From assembly GCA_003415625.1 (NCBI GenBank), contig PYIU01000006.1, forward strand, positions 2,108,001 to 2,172,000: DNA of 64,000 bases, in the 5' to 3' direction. The stretch's first letter is position 1, and each line of letters starts with the position of its first letter. The notes below the pieces were generated by a model, which saw only the letters and a list, made by a program, of their open reading frames with translations, ran no database searches and was not told the DNA's origin. Made by a program: the position numbers and the translations under genes. This document shows positions 1-11,600 of the stretch, piece by piece. Source of the DNA: Aquanectria penicillioides. Lineage: Eukaryota; Ascomycota; Sordariomycetes; Hypocreales; Nectriaceae.

Positions 1-1718
1 GGCGGGCTGGCCTGAAGATATTCAGCCTCGCGAATGCGAGTGCGTGGGAGGTCGGGAGACGCGGGGAACTCGGGTAAATCGCTGGAGAGTCCATGAAAAT
101 GGCTCGAAGCCCTGTGAGTGTCATCAGAATCTTGAGACCCGTGGCTATGATGTCTCACGGCAGGCCGAAGCGGAGGCAAGTCTGGCGACCCTTCCCTAAG
201 AAAGCTCGGCGTGTTCCCCACGACTTCGGAGTCAATGATGGAACCATGCTCAGGAGTCTGTGGTGTTCCAATAATGGGATTGGGGGACTGTTGAGTTGTT
301 GGCGTAGGGGGTTGCGTAGATGCAACGTCTCCGGTGCCATTAAATGTATCGGTTTGCAGTTGCTTCGATTCATCGCCATCTTCAGTGATGATAACCGAAG
401 GGCTCTCTGGCTCCTTGTCTAGCACGGGGTTTTGACGAGGCGGGGCCAGCACCACCGTTTCGGCCTCGGAGACACCAGAAACCTTTCTGGGGTCACCCAG
501 TCCGTTAGTTGGCGCTTTCGGACAGGGTAGCTTCAATGGAATCGGCCCAACCTCGACATCGCTGCCGAGAGAACTATCTGTGTCGCTAGGAAACTCTTCA
601 GGGATAATGAGAGAATCGTCTTGCCTGAATGATTCTGAGACTTCTGTAATATCTGCGGTAGACTGCTTAACGGGAGAGGGAGAACGGGGTTGGGGCCTTG
701 ACTGAATAGACTTGGCCCATTCAGTCTCCCGTATCTTTCTCTCGCATGTTGCAACCCATTCAGCGTAACTCGTCTCAACAGCTTCCATCCGATCTAACCA
801 TTCGTCGGGTAGAGTGTCGGGCAAACCTTCAAGGCAATCGAGCATGTAGTCGAGACTACGACCCGGTTGAGAAATCTTCTTCTCCAAAACGAGCTTCATA
901 ACTTCAAAGTCTTTCCTAAGTAATGACGATCCCCGTGGTGAGGGTTGCTGTTCCTCTTCCTGAGTCCTCTTAGGCGGCAGCGAGATAGCAATCCAGCCAG
1001 ATTTCAGGGCGACTTCTGCATCCTCTATAGCCAGAAGCAAGGAGGGGACGCGGCGTAAAACACTGATACGCAGGGTCCAACTCTGTAGCAGCCGAGACAG
1101 TTTCGCCAAATTTGGCAATGCCTTGACCACAATCGCGGTAACAACAGCGGTCAGGTCTTCCATTCGGTTATAGCTGGAACTCGACAGTACTCCGGATCGC
1201 GTAAACTCATTGAAAGGTGTGCCCGGTCTGGATAAGGGCAAAATGTGATTGTTGAGAACATGGGCCTTGATCTCCTCTATATCAAGGTTGTCCAATTCGT
1301 TCTGGATCTGAGCCAGCCTCTTCTCGTAACTAACAACATCCTTGGCGGACAAGGTGCCCATGTAGTCATCGTCCTTCTCGTCGGAATCGGTGACCTGGAG
1401 GGAAAGCCTTCTACGCTTCGCACTGGGCATCTCGAACCCAGCGGGGCCAGGTTGTGACGGCCATGGCCAACTCTGTAGCTCGTCCACCCATTCCCAGATG
1501 GTCTTTGAGGTAATGGCAGTTCGCATAGTGAAGTCGCGTTCGGACATAGAGGCCCCGGTCAGGCATGATCGCAGGGCGCCAGTGGCGGTGGTCAGCGCGT
1601 CAACGGCGGTTCGCGGGGAGAGGTGGGCGAGGATGTCATCGGTAAGGTGGTGTTTGGGGGGCGGTGACAGGGCGGCATGCCGCGCGGGCTTGATGAGATG
1701 TGCAGCTTGGTCGCTCAT
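1..1718 (-). CDS. Kar9-like cortical protein, N-terminal part (runs off the left edge)
   Basis: An uninterrupted minus-strand frame starts at the ATG at 1718 and stays open for about 572 codons to base 1, so the C-terminus lies outside the window. The protein opens MSDQAAHLIKPARHAALSPP. An ordered N-terminal half (about residues 20-330) includes the stretches EEIKAHVLNNHILPLSRPGTP and YNRMEDLTAVVTAIVVKALP, then VLRRVPSLLLAIEDAEVALK. After about residue 330 it turns into a Ser/Pro/Asp/Glu-rich, probably disordered tail. From memory the N-terminal pattern resembles the fungal Kar9 family. In yeast Kar9 links microtubule plus ends (with Bim1/EB1) to myosin V on actin cables and so orients the spindle. 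The coding call is firm; the family name is moderately sure. No intron is needed in the visible part. Confidence 0.72.
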   Translation of the reverse strand, partial: MSDQAAHLIKPARHAALSPPPKHHLTDDILAHLSPRTAVDALTTATGALRSCLTGASMSERDFTMRTAITSKTIWEWVDELQSWPWPSQPGPAGFEMPSAKRRRLSLQVTDSDEKDDDYMGTLSAKDVVSYEKRLAQIQNELDNLDIEEIKAHVLNNHILPLSRPGTPFNEFTRSGVLSSSSYNRMEDLTAVVTAIVVKALPNLAKLSRLLQSWTLRISVLRRVPSLLLAIEDAEVALKSGWIAISLPPKRTQEEEQQPSPRGSSLLRKDFEVMKLVLEKKISQPGRSLDYMLDCLEGLPDTLPDEWLDRMEAVETSYAEWVATCERKIRETEWAKSIQSRPQPRSPSPVKQSTADITEVSESFRQDDSLIIPEEFPSDTDSSLGSDVEVGPIPLKLPCPKAPTNGLGDPRKVSGVSEAETVVLAPPRQNPVLDKEPESPSVIITEDGDESKQLQTDTFNGTGDVASTQPPTPTTQQSPNPIIGTPQTPEHGSIIDSEVVGNTPSFLREGSPDLPPLRPAVRHHSHGSQDSDDTHRASSHFHGLSSDLPEFPASPDLPRTRIREAEYLQASP

Positions 1719-4700
1719 GGTTGCGTAGATGCACAGACAGGGATGCGGGAGAGCGTTGTTGATCGCGAAGGCATCGTCCGTTTATGAACCTGGGGACAGG
1801 GCGACAGGGCGGGCGCGAACGATGGTTTTGATGCCCATGTCGAAGAAAAGAGGCGCTGGGGAAAGGGATTGGAGATGTAGCAGCTCTCGTGGAAGACTCT
1901 GGGTTTCTTGTTCGGGCTCGTGGGTTCTTTCAAGGTCGTGACCGCGGATGGTGATTGGGGTTGGGGGAAGCGAAAGCGGGAGAGACAAAAGCGACGACTA
2001 GGCTGCTGGAGTCGGGCACAGAGAGAGAGGGATGCGACGTCTAGAAAAGCGAATGCGGAGATGACGCCCTCGTCTGGTCTCACAAAACTGCCTTTCCCCA
2101 CGGAAAAAAGGAGGACAAAGGGCAGGCGGCCAGTCAGCCAGCGAAGTAAGTGAGGTAGGTGGCGAAGCTATAGATGACTATGAGGAAAGGCGAAAAGGCT
2201 GAAAGTGGTCCTTTTTGACGGAAAGTCGTAGTGGCGAATGGGCGGGAGCGGGCAGCCACGGATGCGGGCGCAGGCGCAGGCGCAGACGCAGACGCAGACA
2301 CAGATGCAGTCGCGGGATTGAAGATGTGGCCGTGGGCAGGGACCACGTCGCGGTCGCGGGTTTTGATGAAATGGAAATGCCCGGAGAGGCGCGGACTTGT
2401 GTGGAGAGCAGTGTGTGCTCGTGTGCGTTGTGTGGTTCGTGGGTCGCAGTTTGGTTGGTTTGCGTCGCAGGAGGGCAGGCTAGCCGGTTACACGTAGATC
2501 GGGCGGCCCATGTGACCTCGGCGGTTTTGCTTCGGTTTGCTTCCGTTTTTTTGCTTTGCTTTGCTTTGTTTGATGCGCGCTTCCACTAACAGCTGGGGGA
2601 TCGTTGGCAACGCCAGCAGGACGGGCTGGAGGGCCGGGAGTGGAGGTGACGTGTATTGCGAGCGCTGCGGCGGGTTCCGATGACAAGCAGGACGAGGTGG
2701 ATAACAAGGCTATCTGCGGGCTTGTCTAAGCGCTGAATTGTCTGTATGTAAGGTTACGGCAGCGGGAATGTCTGTCGCACGTAGCCAGCGAATGACAGCG
2801 AAATGTCTCGCTCGGTGGGTTTCTGGAATGCGGTATGCTGTGTGTGAATTTATGCGCATGTACGTGCGTGTCCAGAGCTATGTCTTTGCTTGGACTCCTT
2901 GACGACGGGTTTGGGAAGCGCGAGCTGTGGCCACCGAGGGAGCTTTGCTTTCGCTTTCTGGAGGGGTGGGTGGGCAAGAAAAAGGAGGGTGAGGACTGTA
3001 GCAAAATAGAATCAAGGTATAGGTGAAACGAACAGGAAACGAAGGAACGAGGGGCCAAGCAAAAGAGGGAGCGGGAAGTGAAGGGCCAAGGGGGAAAAAA
3101 AAAAAAAAGAGAATGCTAGCTATGAAGAATAAATGAGAGAACGACTGACTGGCTTGCTGAACAAAGTGAACATGCAGACAAACACAGCAATAGCAATGGA
3201 TGATGAAAGGAGGTGGGAGGGCCCGAGGTTGTTGAGAAGAAGATTTATTAATGGGAAATGGATCTGGCTCTTGTCCAAATATGGCCAAACATCCTTTCCC
3301 AGGGTCCCGAGATGCACCCCAAAATATTGACACCTCGCTGGCAGCTGCAGCCCAGCACTCTGGAGTCTGGACGACCGACGGCTGGGAAAACAGCCCTAGA
3401 CCAAGCCCGGAGCAGCCAGATTCAAGCAAAACATCAGAAGGCGGGAGCCCAGAAGACAAGCCACTGGGAAGCCTCACAGCGCTAAGCTGTTGCATGGCTG
3501 CTGGCCCATCAACCACCGATAGACGAACCCAGCCAGGCGAGGCCAGACCGGGGGGGAACAAGGGAAAACGAACCCTCCCCTGCCTAGACGAGGCTGGTCA
3601 GGCTACGAATACGCATTCGAGATTTCTTCTTATTTTTATTTTTATTTATTTTGACTGTTTTCCTCCTGGTCACGACTAGACCGGGGTCCGGATTGGATCT
3701 CATTTAGCAGTGGCGATACTCCGGGCGATCATTTTGATTACACAGATGGAGAGACGCCATCTCGCTCTCCCCTCGCCCTCGCTCTCCTCGTCCTCCGTGT
3801 CCGTCAGTCTCCTTCGGGTTGTGCGAGCCATGCAGCCGAGACAAAGGGGGGAGGGGGGAGAAAACAACCAGAAAACAGAAAGAGAAGAGAAATGATAAAA
3901 AAGGAAAGAAAAAAAAAACAATCATCATGAAATAACCTGGCAAGAGTCACAAGACTGACTGGCTGACGGACTGACTGGCACCTCCGGATCCATAGAAGCT
4001 CAACTCCTGAACTCTCGCTCTCTCTTCCTTCGCGCTGGAAGACGATAGGTTCCTCCACAGCAAGCCACATCGCCACGAACGTCAACAACCCCCGTCCCGC
4101 CCATCTCCCACCCGCAGCATTCCCTGCGGCCCTGCCTGTCATCCCAGTCCAGCTCATGCCCATGTCCGTCCAGTGTCGGCCTCCGTCTGTCTTTTTTTAT
4201 TATCCTTTCTGTTTCTTTGTTTCCCTTCCTCTTGCGCTCTGTTTACATTCCCCCTGCTACTGTCGTCATTCCCAGTCCCCAGCTCCCACCGCCGTTCCGC
4301 TCACGCGCCATGATTCACTCACACATCGCCTGATGCCTACCTACGCAAGGTCCATCCCGTCTTTTCTAGACCGCGCCCTTCCCTGCACTCAGCGTCTCCG
4401 CCCACTCACTCGACCCAGGCACAGAAAACACACGGACAAAGGCACGGACACTGCTCGCAGCTCGGAAGTGACCACATGCCTCCGACGTGTAGGTGGGTGT
4501 AGGACAATAAGCCCAGGTAAAGGGAAGGAGGAAAAAAAAAACACATGGCTCGCGCGCGTTGTGGCAAGGATTACTCCTCGACACATTGTCCAATGCCGTC
4601 ACGCTGTAGTTCTGATACCCTTTTCCTACCCTCAGTGTGCCGCGTTCCTAGTCAGCCTCATTCTCAAACCCATCCGGTTCAACCCGTTTCCTTCATCGTT

Positions 4701-5385
4701 CCTCCCTACCCCGATTCCCAAACTCGGCTACAGCCACCTGAAAACCGCCGCTCGTGATAGCACAGACAATCGACTTTCAGCTCACTTCGATTATGACCTC
4801 ATGCCTCCTCAGCCCAGATCAGCATCACACCATCACCAGATCTCAGCCAATCCATCTCGTCTCCTCCGCCATCGTCCACCGCATCTCCCCCCGCCCCCCA
4901 TCCAAGTGGACCACTCATCCATCACATCACATCTCGCACGCGGAAGGGAAATGTTTCAATATGCACTCTTCTGAATTCTCTTCTTCACTAGCTAGTATGT
5001 ACTGCAGTGAGGTAGAAGAGGACGACAATGGATGGATGTTCTTCATCCTCCTGTACGCCCTCATCGTCCTCCTTGGGAACCTTCAACTCCCCGGTTGAAT
5101 TAGTTTCATAACCGTCATGCTCAGCGTTGCTTTTTAGTGCCTCCAAATCCCATAAACATGACCATTCATTCCGTATGTCCTCCAGCCCATTCCCAGTAAC
5201 AATTGCGCCGCCTTGGGAGCCTGAGCCCGCGCTCAACGCCGCCCAAGTCCATTAAAAAAAAACGATGACGCCAGCCTCTAATGCGGTGTTACACCCAGCA
5301 AAGAAACAAAAATCCTAGACTCCTGTCATGTTCCTCCCACGAGTCATAAACAAAAAAAGACATCCAAAAGCTATGCGCTCAAGCT
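1719..5385. other. Gene-free stretch between the Kar9-like gene and the CTF1-beta-type regulator
   Basis: No open frame here has coding character. The first 400 bases are pyrimidine-rich on the minus strand, as expected for the leader of the Kar9-like gene. A G/C/A-rich hexamer array lies near 2269-2309 and a 14-A run near 3095. From about 3650 to 5000 the plus strand is strongly pyrimidine-rich. The part next to 5385 should be the 3' UTR of the regulator gene. Confidence 0.6.
2269..2309. repeat. Short hexamer array (GCGCAG/ACGCAG type)
   Basis: About seven imperfect copies of a six-base unit of the form RCGCAG lie in tandem upstream of the Kar9-like gene. They give a spurious Ala/Asp/Thr repeat in one plus-strand frame. 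Confidence 0.7.
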
Positions 5386-8300
5386 CTAGGCCTGGGTAGG
5401 AACTTCTCCCTGACCGAGCGAGTCGGCTGTTGCTAGGGCGCTCGCATCTACCTCAGCATTGATTGCCCAGTTCAAGGCTTGTTCGGCTGACATAGTCGGC
5501 GGCTGCTCGCCACGTCCTAGCACCCCGGCAATTAGGTTCTCATCTTGGTTCGCAACTCCCTCCGGAGGGAATTGGAGCCACTGGTCTACATCGAAATCGG
5601 CTCCGGTAACGGCATTCCAATCGAATTCGTCGTGGCCTTGCATGAAGTCAAGGTCCATGTTCTCGACATCAAGCTGGATCTCTTCCGAGGCACCGCTAGC
5701 GCTTGGCGTTATGCCAGCCGCGGGCGATTCCAGCTCAGTCTGGGGTGGTGAGTTGGACAACTCTAGTGCGGCCGCGTTTACAGTGTTGGGCGGCATCATG
5801 GTCGTCGTAGGTGTAGGCGTCGGTGTTGGGCGCGGCTCCTTGGGTTTCTCGTTGAACAGAGACTCCGATGCTGTCATGTAAGGGGCATTCTCGGGGGGTG
5901 GCGTCTGGGCGCTGAAATCAACGGGCACCCGCTTCATTAGGGCGACAGTTGCCGGTGCGACGTTGGCGTTGATATCAATTGCAGCCTTTCTCAATGCAGC
6001 GTCGAGGAATCCGGTAGCGTAGTCAGCAGCAGCATACACTTCCCGAAGCTTCTCCATCACTCGCATGCACTGTCGGAAGCCGCGGGTAGCGCGTTCTCGG
6101 GACTGTGGCGCCGGATTCTTCATCTCTAACAGGTGGATAATCATGGCAGGCAAGATGACGGTCACACCGGTCGTGGGTAAAAAGCGCTCCAGGCGACACT
6201 GGTGCAACTCTGTAGCCATGCGGGTGATGTGCATTGCAGCATCGCGAACTCTCAATCGCGACATGTCCTGCACCTGGCGGGACGTAGTTGGCGCCTGGAG
6301 GGGAGAGGATGGTAGGAATTGGGGTCGATGCAATGCAGAGATAGTTGTGTAGTAAACCATATGGAGGAGAGTGCGCTGCACGGCAAGGGTAGATCGGCCA
6401 TCCTTGACGTCCAATGGGGTCAAGGTTCGGTACTGGCAGCAAGTGGGTAGGGACTCAGCCCAAGCCATAAGCTCGTGGTCGACCTCGGTAACACTCTCAA
6501 CGTTATCGAGCTGCTTGTTGGGGAACAACATCATGGTGCTGTTTGTTGTGTTTTCGGGCTTCATCTTGTCCCGGATCAGGACAGAGTACTGAGCCTTCAG
6601 CATGTGACTGATGCACACACACAGCTGAGCCTTGGCGATGCACATGATAGCCAGCTCCCGCTGCATTTCGACGTCCCGAACAAGCGTGCACGAGGCCGGG
6701 ATGACTGTGTTATCTTCGGGGAGGACCTCAATCTCGAAATCGCTCTCCTCCAGCATGGGGACATCAAAATCCTCGTCCTTGATTCGGGTTGGGCGCCTCA
6801 TGCCCAGAGCAATAAGCCGATCGCGCATGAAGCAGGACCACCATATTCTCTTCCAGAGCTTCTGCTTCGAGGGTGCCATGCTTGTCGATCCAGGGTTGCG
6901 ATGCAGTCCGATTGTGTGGGCCAATGAAATTGCCACCCCCATCCAGTGCCAAGTATCTTTCTGGTCATCTGGGGTTTCGTACCAGTACGTCATTAGTAGC
7001 AAAGCCTGAACCAGGATGAGGCGGTCTGACTCGTAGTCGAAGTCGTAGAGCAACTATTTCACATGTGAATATTGATCCCACGTCATCAATAAACTAGGGG
7101 TAGCACACTTACCCTCGTCTTCTGGAAAAAAGATTTGCGGGCGGCCTTGCGTGTGGTATAACCACCCTCGCGGAGGTACTTCATGTCGACAAAGGCAGAT
7201 CCCGCGAACATCACAGCCTGGTACAAGAACAAACTGATCTGGCCATTGCGGCCATCTCGGTTGCTGATTATGCCCAGGAAGCTGCCGAGGTCCATAAGAG
7301 GCATGTATGGATGGACAAACTCGACATAGGCCTGAAGCAAGGCATTCTGAAGGGGCAATGTGGGGACGGATAAGGCGCCCTTGATCTGGAGATACTTGAT
7401 GTCCTCGGCGGCAATCTTAGCAGGCAGGGGGCGCAGAAATCCTGGCAGCTTTGAGGGGTTTTCTGGTTCGTCTAGCGAATTGAGCATCTGGGAAGGACGA
7501 AGATTGTCAAAGACGGAGGCTGTGGTCATGAGGTTTGACCACCCCACGCGCTGAGTGATGCTGCCTTCGGTGACCTGCAGCTTGTTTAGCAGAACGGGGT
7601 CATGGCGGTATCCAGAGCGCTGGTCTGAACAAGGTCTCGTGGTCAGCAATAGTGTCTCATTGGAATCTTCATGTGATCGAAAAGTCGGGGTTACAAGAGG
7701 CCGAGACGCTCAGAGGCGGGGTACATGAGAAAAGCGGGCCAGGGGCGGCTGAAAATGCGGAGAACGGAGGCGTTCTCCAAAAAAGGGCTCGCTAGCCAAT
7801 GGGGGACAGGGGGGTGAAAGGGCACACAAGAAGCCAAGCGAGTTTGAGGCGTCAGCGAAAAAAAAACTTACAAATCATGTGAGGAACATGGCTGTCGACG
7901 GCCGAGTTGCTCAAGAAGCTGCTTGGGCCGTCGATGCTGCTCGTAGATATGGCAGAGCCGCTACTAGGCCGTCGGAGGTCGGCGGTGCTGATGGCCAATG
8001 GATTTGGGCTTGTAATAGGATTGGGATTGGGGTTGGGGTTGCTGGACGCCGTCTTGCAGCGCAGCTGTGCCTCAGTGGAGGCTGGCTGGCCCGCTGTGCT
8101 AGCCGTGAGAAGATTCTTCCTGCAAGATGTGTTAATCGAGGTCCTTATCAGAAGCCCACATTACGCATTGCATGGCGCGATCGCCGAGGGAGCCGCTGCA
8201 ACGAGACGGGACGCGGGAATTCATGCCCAAGAGCCACATTTGCAACTCCGGCACAAAATGCCCGGCCCGGGATTGAATTAGGAAATCCACTCACTTTCTG

Positions 8301-8631
8301 CGGCGGCTTTCTTGCACAACGCACTGTTCAAGTCAGTTTAAGGGTTACGAGATTGAAAGCGGGCCAACAGAGGGCCGGAGGAGCCGACGCCTACCTCGAC
8401 ATTATCCCAGCGACAGTTTCCACAAGGTGCACCCTCGACAACATCGCAACGGACCTTGCGTGCTCGGCAAGAAACACAAGCACGCGCGGCGCGGCGTTTC
8501 GTGATTTTTTGCGGCTGATCTGAGTCGCCGGATGGCGAGGCTCGCTTTTTACTGTTGTTCTTGTCCGTCTTGGCCGATGTTGATGCCGGCGACGGTGGGG
8601 CGGCGGATCCTTCTGATGCTTCGGCAGCCAT
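5386..8631 (-). CDS. Zn2Cys6 transcription factor, cutinase transcription factor 1 beta / FarB type
   Basis: Five exons are inferred: 8631-8395, 8323-8295, 8119-7872, 7624-7113 and 7053-5386, all with GT-AG introns, giving 897 residues. A Zn2Cys6 cluster has its cysteines at residues 52, 55, 62, 70, 73 and 80, preceded by a basic KKR/KRR stretch. The fungal-specific TF middle homology region follows; it includes YETPDDQKDTWHWMGVAISL, the IGLHR segment and RIWWSCFMRDRLIALGMRRP. The C-terminal 150 residues are Pro/Thr-rich and then acidic, as in an activation domain. Wording in the central domain (LLYDFDYESDR, PTRIKDEDFDVPML) is what I recall for CTF1-beta/FarB proteins. Those activate fatty-acid-responsive genes, cutinase and lipase genes among them, in the nucleus. 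The ATG at 8631 was chosen because it leads directly into the zinc cluster; an upstream in-frame codon at 8694 lacks support. The sixth zinc-cluster cysteine sits on a 29-base exon. Confidence 0.88.
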
Positions 8632-11600
8632 GGTGGTGAAAATAGGAGACTTTTGCCGAAAGGTGAGAAGAAATGTGGTGTTGTGGCAATCCAAGTGCAG
8701 GAGAGATGAGCGTCCGCCTGATGGCTAAGGCTTGTCGCAGCTGGCTTGTGATGACTTGAGAATAAATGATTTTTGGAAGGTGGGTGTCGAAAGCAATGTC
8801 AACTGTGCGAGACGGCTGGCGGAATTTGTGTACCGAGAATCCGGAATGACAAAGTTGGAAGAAGAATGTGGTCGTCGACTTCAACAATCATGAGAGCATC
8901 CGGTCGAGCGGATAGTAAAAATAGACTAAAATAGTGGTAGAGTGGAGATTTTTCAAAAAAAAAATAGTATCGTCGAGGTCAAAAGTCGTCGGCAGCTCAG
9001 TCATAAGTCGGTAGTCGATATTCGATTGCTTCGTCTTAGTAGTAGTGGGCGTCGCGTCGTCGTCAAAAAGCGGCGGGCAAGATTTGTCGTCGAGAGGGCG
9101 GATAAGAGTTGAGTGGAGAGCGGAGAGCGTAGAGCGTAGAGCGGTAGAGCGGAGAGTAGAGGCTATTCAAGCGGGCAGTCCCAAGACAGGTTGGATTAAG
9201 TGAGGCTCGTCGTCGACCACGATCCTGGGGATGTAGTTGGAGCAAACGCCCAAGTTCCCCAAGGGAGAGTGGTAGATGTTCAGTCACAACAGAAGGGGAC
9301 GAAAACACTCGAAGAGTTCGAAGCCAAGGGTTGGGAATCCGGGGGCGGCAGGTGGGGGGGTGGATGGTTATTATATTCTCGTCGCTAGTCTGGACGAGGG
9401 CTCTCTTGAAGGGGGCGAAGGAGTTTGGGCGAAGGACAGGGCCAGGCCAAGTGGAGGGGAGGGTGTGTGTGTGACGCCTTCGTCGAGGGGCGTAATGCGC
9501 CCTAGAGCGAGGGACAGCAAAGGCTGTCGATGGCGTCGAGGGGGGTGTGCGCTGGGTCTACAGGGCAAGAGCCAGGAAGAGGGACTTGGAGGGTGAACCT
9601 AGCACTGTACGTACCTACTGGTCGGCGGCGAGAGACCGTCGGAAGGTAGGAAGGTCGGTAGTGCCTGGTGGATGGTGGAGGTCTGTTGACCCGGATTTTG
9701 GATAGTTAGCGGCATGGGCGGAGGACGGACCTACGCCAGACATGGTAAGGGCGGAGCAAGGTACCGTACAGAGTCTGGAGGTGGCACCGTGGCATCGGGG
9801 AGCGTGTGCGTGTGCGTATGCGTCCTACTGTCCTGTGCTGTACTGTACTGTAATGTCCTGTACGGCGTGCGGCGAGCGGCGTGCCAAGCTTGCCTATGCT
9901 AGGCGGCATGCGAAGGTCGGGGTGTGCATGTGGGGATGGGTTGGGAGGAGCTTGATGACAGACTCTGACTCTCCCTGTCCGTCCCTCTCTTCCCGTGGCC
10001 TCTCTCTCTCGGTGATGTTGGTGCGAGAAAGCGAGTAGAAGAAAAGTGGACTGGCACCGCAGCAAGTCAGAGCAAAGGGAAGGCAAAGAGAAAAGAAGAA
10101 AAAAAAGAGAGGTGCTCCCCACTCTCCACTGTGCAAGTGGGGATGCACCATACTCTTCAAAGGCACTCTGAGGAGATGGAGCTGGGAGCGTATCGTATCG
10201 GCCTGTGGTGTGGAGGCAAAGTACCTACCTACTTTAGAAGGGGTCCAAGGGGATCCATGATCCATGGACACATGCGAGTGTGTACGTACCGTTACTCCAT
10301 CCAAACTTCTCCTCCTTCGCCTCCACTCCTAACGTCTCCTCTCTCAGTCCCAGTCAGTCAGTCTCCTCAACTGTGCTGTGCCACCCCCAGGCCGCCAGAG
10401 ACGACTGCGCCGACGCCTTGCGTGCGTGTAGATGACGATGCCTCGCGCTGAGAATGCTGGGGGACAACTTGCAGGATTGGATGATGGGCATGGCAAGCAT
10501 GGCAAGCATGGAAAGAAAACCCCCGGGTCTCCATCTCTTGTCCCTTATCCATCCCCAGTCCCTGCGCTGTTGTCCATCCCCAACAATCACAGTCGCTGGG
10601 CGCCGGACGCCAAGCAGATGCACCTCTCCTCTCTGGGGTCGATGGTATGGGGCTGGGCACGTTTCAATCGTCCGGCCCCGGGTTTCTATCCATGCGCAAA
10701 GAAGCGAAAACCCATGGCCTCGGACCTGGTTGGCCATGCTCATCATGTTCCCCCAGGGCCACACAGCGTGGGCGCATCAAGTCTTGGGTCTTGTCAGCGA
10801 GTAGTCGACGACGCCCATCTTTTCCCCTCGCTCGACGGCCTCGCCTCTTCTGGGGTAGCCTTGGTTGAACAACGCCTCCCCCTCCTTTCCTGCCCCGGCT
10901 CCACGCGAGCATGCATCCTTCAAGAGGACCAGGCCTCGCCACACCACACACACATATACTCGGGACTCATACAACTGCCTCCTACAACATCCGACCTCAT
11001 CTCGATGGCGGAGACGGCGGAAAGCGACGACATACGACGACGAGACGACGATGCCAGACCCTTGCGTTTGCCATGTAAGGAATCAGGTGTACGTTTGCGT
11101 GTTCTGCTATGTCTGCTGGCAGTTGATATGACCATGTTCACACCACATCCATCACAACCCACAACCACCCCAATCTCTTCCCCCAACTTAAACCGTACCC
11201 ACGCACCTCGCGCCCGCACAGGCAGGAGGTGGTATCAAGGACGTAACAAGCAAGGCCGCGGCGGTTGATCAAGGTACGCGCGCTAGAGCCGGCAGCATCA
11301 TCTTGCCTCCCTAGTCATGAATCAACATACATCCCTCAGGGACCCTGAGGACCTACCGTTGCGAGGTCATGGCCCCTTATTCCGTATATCCTTAAAGCGT
11401 CCGTGAACTAGGTTGGGGATCCACCCGACTTTGTTCTCTCGCCTCTCTGTCCCCCATCACGTACGTGACTTCATCTGATCTCGCCAGACCGTCCTTGATT
11501 GCAATCTTGCCAGATCTCACTCGCATCCCTTCCTTGAGGGAGGGGGGAGACACCCGGCTTGCCTGAACAAACCCGGTCATGACCTCCGAGGCTCACGAAC

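Noticed and set aside
10432..11268. 278-codon plus-strand open frame
   Set aside because: No recognisable domain, begins in a repeat (GGCAAGCAT), composition follows the local C-rich DNA, overlapping frames equally open.
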